Source: Paludibacteraceae bacterium
GTDB taxonomy: Bacteria > Bacteroidota > Bacteroidia > Bacteroidales > Paludibacteraceae
Length of the DNA stretch: 9,409 nt
Reading direction: 5' to 3'
Assembly: GCA_904502115.1 (NCBI GenBank)
Contig: CAJGDW010000052.1
Span: 1-9,409, forward strand
A program made the translations under genes and the position numbers. The notes beneath the pieces are model-generated. The model worked only from the letters and a program-made list of their open reading frames with translations, did no database searches and was not told the DNA's origin. Below, piece by piece: positions 5,418 to 9,409 of this stretch. How positions within the stretch are numbered: position 1 is the stretch's first letter; every line of letters starts with the position of its first letter.

Positions 5418-7991
5418 ATGTTAGATCAAGAAAGAATTATTCAGGTAGACATTGAAGAGGAAATGAGAACCGCCTACATCGACTATTCGATGTCGGTAAT
5501 CGTGTCCAGAGCACTGCCTGATGTACGTGATGGTATGAAACCCGTACACCGTAGGGTTTTGTTTGGAATGAATGAGTTGGGTAATACTTCCGATAAACCC
5601 ACCAAAAAATCGGCAAGAATTGTGGGTGAGGTTATGGGTAAGTTCCACCCCCATGGCGACTCGTCTATTTACGGCACATTGGTACGTATGGCACAAAACT
5701 GGGCAATGCGTTATCCTTTGGTAGATGGACAAGGTAACTTTGGTTCGATTGACGGCGATAGCCCAGCTGCTATGCGTTATACCGAGGCTCGTTTGCGTAA
5801 AATTGCCGAGGAGATGCTAAAAGACATCGACAAAGATACCGTTGATATGGTTAAAAACTTTGACGAAACCTTGGACGAACCTACTGTATTGCCTACCCGT
5901 ATTCCTAGTTTGCTTATCAATGGCGCATCGGGTATTGCTGTAGGTATGGCTACCAACATGGCTCCTCATAACTTATCCGATTCTATCGATGCCATTGTGG
6001 CTTACATCGACAACAAAGAAGTAGACGACGATACCCTTATATCGCTTATCAAAGCGCCCGACTTCCCAACGGGTGGCATTATTTACGGTTATCAAGGCGT
6101 AAAAGATGCTTATTTGACTGGTCGCGGACGTATTGTATTGCGTGGTAAAGCCGAAATTGAAGCGACAGAAGACCGCGAAATCATTGTGATTTCTGAGGTT
6201 CCTTATATGGTAAACAAAGCTGAAATGGTAAAACACATTTCGGATTTGGTAAAAGATGGTCGTTTGGAAGGTATTTCGGATATTGCCGATGAAAGTAACC
6301 GCGAAGGTATCCGCATCGTTATTACTCCTAAACGTGATACCAATGCTGGTGTTTTGTTGAACAAATTGTACAAAGAAACAGCGTTGCAATCGTCGTTTAG
6401 TGTAAACAACATTGCGTTGGTAAAAGGACGTCCTCGTTTGCTTACTTTGCGCGATATCATCAGTTGCTTTGTTGAACACCGTCACGAAGTAGTGGTACGT
6501 CGTACTCAATACGATTTAAAGAAAGCAGAAGATCGTGCTCACTTGGTAGAAGGTTTGATTATTGCATCCGATAATATTGACGAAGTAGTAGCTATTATTA
6601 AATCGTCTAAAACCGTTCAAGAAGCCATTAGCCGCTTGATGGAACGCTTTAACTTGTCGGAAGTACAAGCTAACTACGTGGTACAAATGCAATTGCGTCA
6701 GCTAACCGGTTTGATGCAAGAAAAACTACGTGCCGAATACGAAGAGTTGTTGCGCATGATTGAGCACTTCAAAGAAATCTTGGCTAACCTAGATTTACGC
6801 ATGCAAATCATCAAAGATGAATTGTTAGAAGTGAAAGAAAAATACGGCGACGAACGTCGTACTCAAATTGTGTACGCATCGGAAGAATTCAATCCAGAAG
6901 ACTTCTACGCCAACGAAGAAATGGTAATCACCATTTCGCACATGGGCTACATCAAACGTACTCCACTAGCCGAATACAAGACACAAAACCGCAGCGGTAT
7001 GGGATCGAAAGGTGCTAGCAGCCGCGATGCAGACTTTATTGAGTATTTGTATACGGCATCCATGCACAACACCATGTTGTTCTTTACCCAACAAGGTAGA
7101 TGCTATTGGTTGAAAGTGTACGAAATTCCAGAAGGCAACAAAACATCCAAAGGTAGAGCCATTCAAAACTTGCTTAATTTGGCTGCTGACGATAAGGTTA
7201 CTGCATTTATCCGCATTGAGCAATTGCAAGATGCTGAGTTCAACAACAGTCACTACTTGTTGTTCTGTACCAAACAAGGTGTGGTAAAGAAAACCTTGCT
7301 AGAAGCTTATTCTCGTCCTCGTCAAAATGGTGTAAATGCTATCACCATTCGCGAAAACGACAGCGTTATCCAAGTATTGCTTACCGACGGTACCAACGAA
7401 GTATTGTTGGCAAATCGCAACGGTCGTGCTATCCGCTTTAACGAAACCAAAGTACGTGAAATGGGTCGTACTGCAACGGGTGTTCGTGGTATGACACTAG
7501 ACGACGAACAAGACGAAGTGGTAGGCATGGTAGTTGTCAATTCAGAATCGGCAGACAATGTGATGGTGGTTTCTGAAAATGGTTACGGAAAACGTTCTGA
7601 ATTAGATGGTTATCGCATTACTAACCGTGGTGGTAAAGGGGTTAAAACCTTGAATATTACCGAAAAAACGGGTAAGCTAGTTGCCATTCTTAAAGTAAAC
7701 GATGATAACGATTTAATGATTATTAACAAATCGGGAATTACCATTCGCTTCGATGCATCGTCTTTACGTGTGATGGGTCGTGCTACACAAGGTGTTCGCC
7801 TTATCAACTTGAAAGCAGGTGACGAAATTGCTTCAGTATGCGTGGTAGAACACGATAGCGAAGAAGAAACTGTTCAAGTTGAAGCAGAAGCATTGGCCGA
7901 AGCACAAGCCGAATTTGAAAAATTAGGCGATCAAGTAGAAGAAATCGTTGAAGAAGAAGTAGTTGACGACGAATCTGAAAATCAAGAATAA
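5418..7991 (+). CDS. gyrA: DNA gyrase subunit A
   Basis: GyrA is the DNA-cleaving subunit of the A2B2 type II topoisomerase that introduces negative supercoils using ATP bound by GyrB. The protein has 857 residues, close to the usual length. The N-terminal breakage-reunion domain carries the conserved ALPDVRDGMKPVHRR, the quinolone region GKFHPHGDSSIYGTLVRMAQ (74-93) and the catalytic tyrosine Y121 in AAMRYTEAR. After the coiled-coil tower, about six beta-pinwheel blades are recognisable from residue 502. A GyrA-box-like TNRGGKG lies at 735-741 in blade 5, while the canonical blade-1 position reads QNRSGMG (523-529). A 47-residue acidic tail (811-857) follows. Ser82 matches E. coli Ser83, but the Asp87 position is Gly86. 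ParC is less likely given the box, blade count and tail. The TPR gene follows after 25 nt and is probably co-transcribed. Confidence 0.96.
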   Translation: MLDQERIIQVDIEEEMRTAYIDYSMSVIVSRALPDVRDGMKPVHRRVLFGMNELGNTSDKPTKKSARIVGEVMGKFHPHGDSSIYGTLVRMAQNWAMRYPLVDGQGNFGSIDGDSPAAMRYTEARLRKIAEEMLKDIDKDTVDMVKNFDETLDEPTVLPTRIPSLLINGASGIAVGMATNMAPHNLSDSIDAIVAYIDNKEVDDDTLISLIKAPDFPTGGIIYGYQGVKDAYLTGRGRIVLRGKAEIEATEDREIIVISEVPYMVNKAEMVKHISDLVKDGRLEGISDIADESNREGIRIVITPKRDTNAGVLLNKLYKETALQSSFSVNNIALVKGRPRLLTLRDIISCFVEHRHEVVVRRTQYDLKKAEDRAHLVEGLIIASDNIDEVVAIIKSSKTVQEAISRLMERFNLSEVQANYVVQMQLRQLTGLMQEKLRAEYEELLRMIEHFKEILANLDLRMQIIKDELLEVKEKYGDERRTQIVYASEEFNPEDFYANEEMVITISHMGYIKRTPLAEYKTQNRSGMGSKGASSRDADFIEYLYTASMHNTMLFFTQQGRCYWLKVYEIPEGNKTSKGRAIQNLLNLAADDKVTAFIRIEQLQDAEFNNSHYLLFCTKQGVVKKTLLEAYSRPRQNGVNAITIRENDSVIQVLLTDGTNEVLLANRNGRAIRFNETKVREMGRTATGVRGMTLDDEQDEVVGMVVVNSESADNVMVVSENGYGKRSELDGYRITNRGGKGVKTLNITEKTGKLVAILKVNDDNDLMIINKSGITIRFDASSLRVMGRATQGVRLINLKAGDEIASVCVVEHDSEEETVQVEAEALAEAQAEFEKLGDQVEEIVEEEVVDDESENQE

Positions 7992-8016
7992 TATTCACTG
8001 TTTAAAAGATAATAAC

Positions 8017-9255
8017 ATGAAAAGAAGTTTATTATGGTTAGGCATTGCACTGATGTCGTCTGCATCAGTTTTTGCACAAAAATCAAATGTATCGAAAGCT
8101 AGTAACATGCTTTACCAAGAACCAGTAGATTATGCTAAAGCTCAAGAATATATTGAGATGGCAAAAATGGATTCTACTACTGCTAAAGAAGCTAAAACAT
8201 GGTACGTAGCAGGTCGTATTGGTTATTCAATGGTTAATGCAGAAATTAACAAAATGTATATTAACCAACAACCTGATAACGAAGCAATGTACACAGGTTT
8301 GGACATGATGTACATTAACTATGCTCAAGCTGATAAGTATGATGGCGTTATCGACAAAAAAGGAAAGATTAAGTACAAAGAACGCAAAAATATCAAAGCA
8401 GATTTCAAAGAAATGCTTGATTACTACCTAAAAGCAGGTTTGTCGATGTACGAAATTCGCGATTATGCCAAAGCATATACCATGTGGAATGAATATACCT
8501 TGATTGCTAAAATGGATATGTTCGCAGGCGATAAAAAACCTTTAGTAGAAGATTCTACATTCTATCAAATTGAATACTTTGCGGCTATGGCTGCTTCGTA
8601 CAACCAACAAAACGAAGATGCTATTCGTTTGGCAAAAGATGTAATTGCAGCTAACTGCAAAGAAAGTAATGGTGCATACGAAATTTTGTCCAATGTATAT
8701 TTGGCACAAAATGATACAGTAAATTACCTAGCAACTTTGCAAGAAGCAGCAGTGAAATATCCAGAAAATCCATTCTTTGTAGGTTCAATTGTTAACTACT
8801 ATGCAATGGAAGGAAAAACAGCTGATGCATTAAAATACATTGATCAAGAAATTGCGCGTGATCCTTCTAATATAGAATACATCATTGTAAAAGCAGAAAT
8901 GTTGTCGCGTCAAATGCAAAAATTTGATGAAGCACGTGTTGTTTTGCAACAAGCATTAGATATTGATCCAAACAACGAAAAAGCCATTTATGTAATGGCC
9001 AACCTATACAATTCAGAAGGTATTTATATTCTAGAAAAAGCAGAAGACTTGAATATCAATGAATATGAAAAAGAAAGAAAGCGCTCATTGGAAACAATGT
9101 CTAAGGCGTTAGAATATTTTGAACAATTACGCAAAACCATGTCGCCAGATAACGAACTACGCGAAAGCGTTCTTCAAGTAATGCGTGGTATTTACTTGCG
9201 TTTGGGACAAACTGATAAATACGAAGAAATTAACGCAGAAATTCAAGCCATGTAA
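8017..9255 (+). CDS. Exported tetratricopeptide-repeat protein
   Basis: This 412-residue protein starts with a clear Sec signal peptide: MKRS, hydrophobic LLWLGIALMSSASVFA, and probable cleavage after A20 before QKS. No lipobox cysteine follows, so a soluble periplasmic protein is more likely than a lipoprotein. The frame is open upstream, but an earlier start would overlap gyrA and bury the signal peptide; ATG at 8017 is therefore chosen. TPR-like helix pairs are visible at about 38-70, 130-165, 183-213, 217-250, 252-284, 286-319 and 320-370. The best matches to the motif are ALKYIDQEIARDPSN and EARVVLQQALDIDPNN. Such proteins scaffold protein-protein contacts; no enzymatic motif is seen and the partner is unknown. 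It follows gyrA by 25 nt, and I recall this gyrA-TPR pairing in other Bacteroidales, so it may be widely conserved. A strong terminator follows. Confidence 0.85.
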   Translation: MKRSLLWLGIALMSSASVFAQKSNVSKASNMLYQEPVDYAKAQEYIEMAKMDSTTAKEAKTWYVAGRIGYSMVNAEINKMYINQQPDNEAMYTGLDMMYINYAQADKYDGVIDKKGKIKYKERKNIKADFKEMLDYYLKAGLSMYEIRDYAKAYTMWNEYTLIAKMDMFAGDKKPLVEDSTFYQIEYFAAMAASYNQQNEDAIRLAKDVIAANCKESNGAYEILSNVYLAQNDTVNYLATLQEAAVKYPENPFFVGSIVNYYAMEGKTADALKYIDQEIARDPSNIEYIIVKAEMLSRQMQKFDEARVVLQQALDIDPNNEKAIYVMANLYNSEGIYILEKAEDLNINEYEKERKRSLETMSKALEYFEQLRKTMSPDNELRESVLQVMRGIYLRLGQTDKYEEINAEIQAM

Positions 9256-9275
9256 TAAAAACGGCATTATATAAT

Positions 9276-9311
9276 AAAAAATGCGTTCTCCGTGGGGAAC
9301 GCATTTTTTTT
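9276..9311. terminator. Bidirectional intrinsic terminator after the TPR gene
   Basis: A perfect 13-bp inverted repeat, AAAAAATGCGTTC (9276-9288) and GAACGCATTTTTT (9297-9309), encloses an 8-nt loop. Eight T follow on the plus strand (9304-9311) and an A-run on the other side gives the U-tract for the minus strand. It ends both the gyrA-TPR transcript and the converging minus-strand gene. Confidence 0.93.
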
Positions 9312-9329
9312 ATGTTTTATTGGAAATGA

Positions 9330-9409
9330 TTATCTACCACAGATGGCTTTGAATTTGCAATATTCGCAAACTTTATTTCCTTCTTTGGCTATTGTCATAA
9401 ATTGGTTAA
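9330..9409 (-). CDS. C-terminus of a probable PD-(D/E)XK (AddB/RecB-type) nuclease, partial
   Basis: Read on the minus strand, the last 25 full codons before TAA (9330-9332) give NQFMTIAKEGNKVCEYCKFKAICGR. The ending CEYCKFKAIC is a CX2CX5C cysteine cluster. Together with an upstream cysteine this motif binds a 4Fe-4S cluster in AddB, Cas4 and related RecB-family nucleases, where it closes the nuclease domain. In Bacteroidetes this position, a few residues from the C-terminus and followed by GR, is typical of the PD-(D/E)XK nuclease that pairs with an AddA-like helicase for double-strand-break repair (family knowledge). Only the tail is in the window, so the nuclease and helicase motifs cannot be seen. 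The gene is convergent with the TPR gene and shares its terminator. Confidence 0.6.
   Translation of the reverse strand, partial: NQFMTIAKEGNKVCEYCKFKAICGR

Noticed and set aside
5973..6509. 178-residue antisense open frame within gyrA
   Set aside because: It is a shadow of the gyrA reading frame, which is conserved over its whole length here. No start context or family resemblance was seen.
7963..8016. Upstream ATG at 7963 for the TPR protein
   Set aside because: It would overlap gyrA by 29 nt and place 18 polar residues before a textbook signal peptide. ATG at 8017 fits better.
1..9409. A new defence or mobile system spanning the genes of the window
   Set aside because: All complete genes are recognisable housekeeping or conserved families in ordinary operon arrangements. 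There is no transposase, integrase or toxin-like gene.

Overview
The window looks like chromosome from a member of the Bacteroidetes (order Bacteroidales most likely). The basis is the protein signatures (GyrA with a TNRGGKG box and a long acidic tail, ClpC with a long acidic linker), the A-rich leaders without Shine-Dalgarno sequences, and a TTG-N20-TAnnTTTG-like promoter candidate. It is moderately AT-rich and made mainly of housekeeping genes, with unusually repeat-rich intergenic spacers. No phage, plasmid, IS transposase, CRISPR array, tRNA or rRNA was seen.

Layout: (1) 1-890, dapA (+), almost complete but missing its start codon. (2) 891-1196, a convergent spacer holding a 191-bp element bounded by 17-bp inverted repeats, a strong bidirectional terminator, short repeats and the start of a perfect 46-bp palindrome. 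The palindrome runs into the end of the next gene. (3) 1197-4915, a minus-strand pair: clpC followed by a membrane-anchored calcineurin-like phosphoesterase, overlapping by 13 nt. (4) 4916-5417, a 502-bp divergent spacer packed with degenerate repeats, including two arrays of 8-bp units starting with CG, and probable outward-facing promoters. (5) 5418-9255, gyrA and a secreted TPR protein (+), 25 nt apart and probably co-transcribed. (6) 9276-9311, a second bidirectional terminator. (7) 9330-9409, the last 25 full codons of a minus-strand gene ending in a CX2CX5C motif, probably a PD-(D/E)XK/AddB-like nuclease.

The genes serve separate core functions: lysine and cell-wall precursor synthesis (DapA), regulated proteolysis (ClpC), an envelope-associated phosphoesterase, DNA supercoiling (GyrA), an exported TPR protein and probably recombination repair. 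I see no new multi-gene system. The most notable material is non-coding: the octamer arrays and mosaic repeats between clpC and gyrA, the MITE-like element after dapA, and the palindrome that encodes the phosphoesterase C-terminus.
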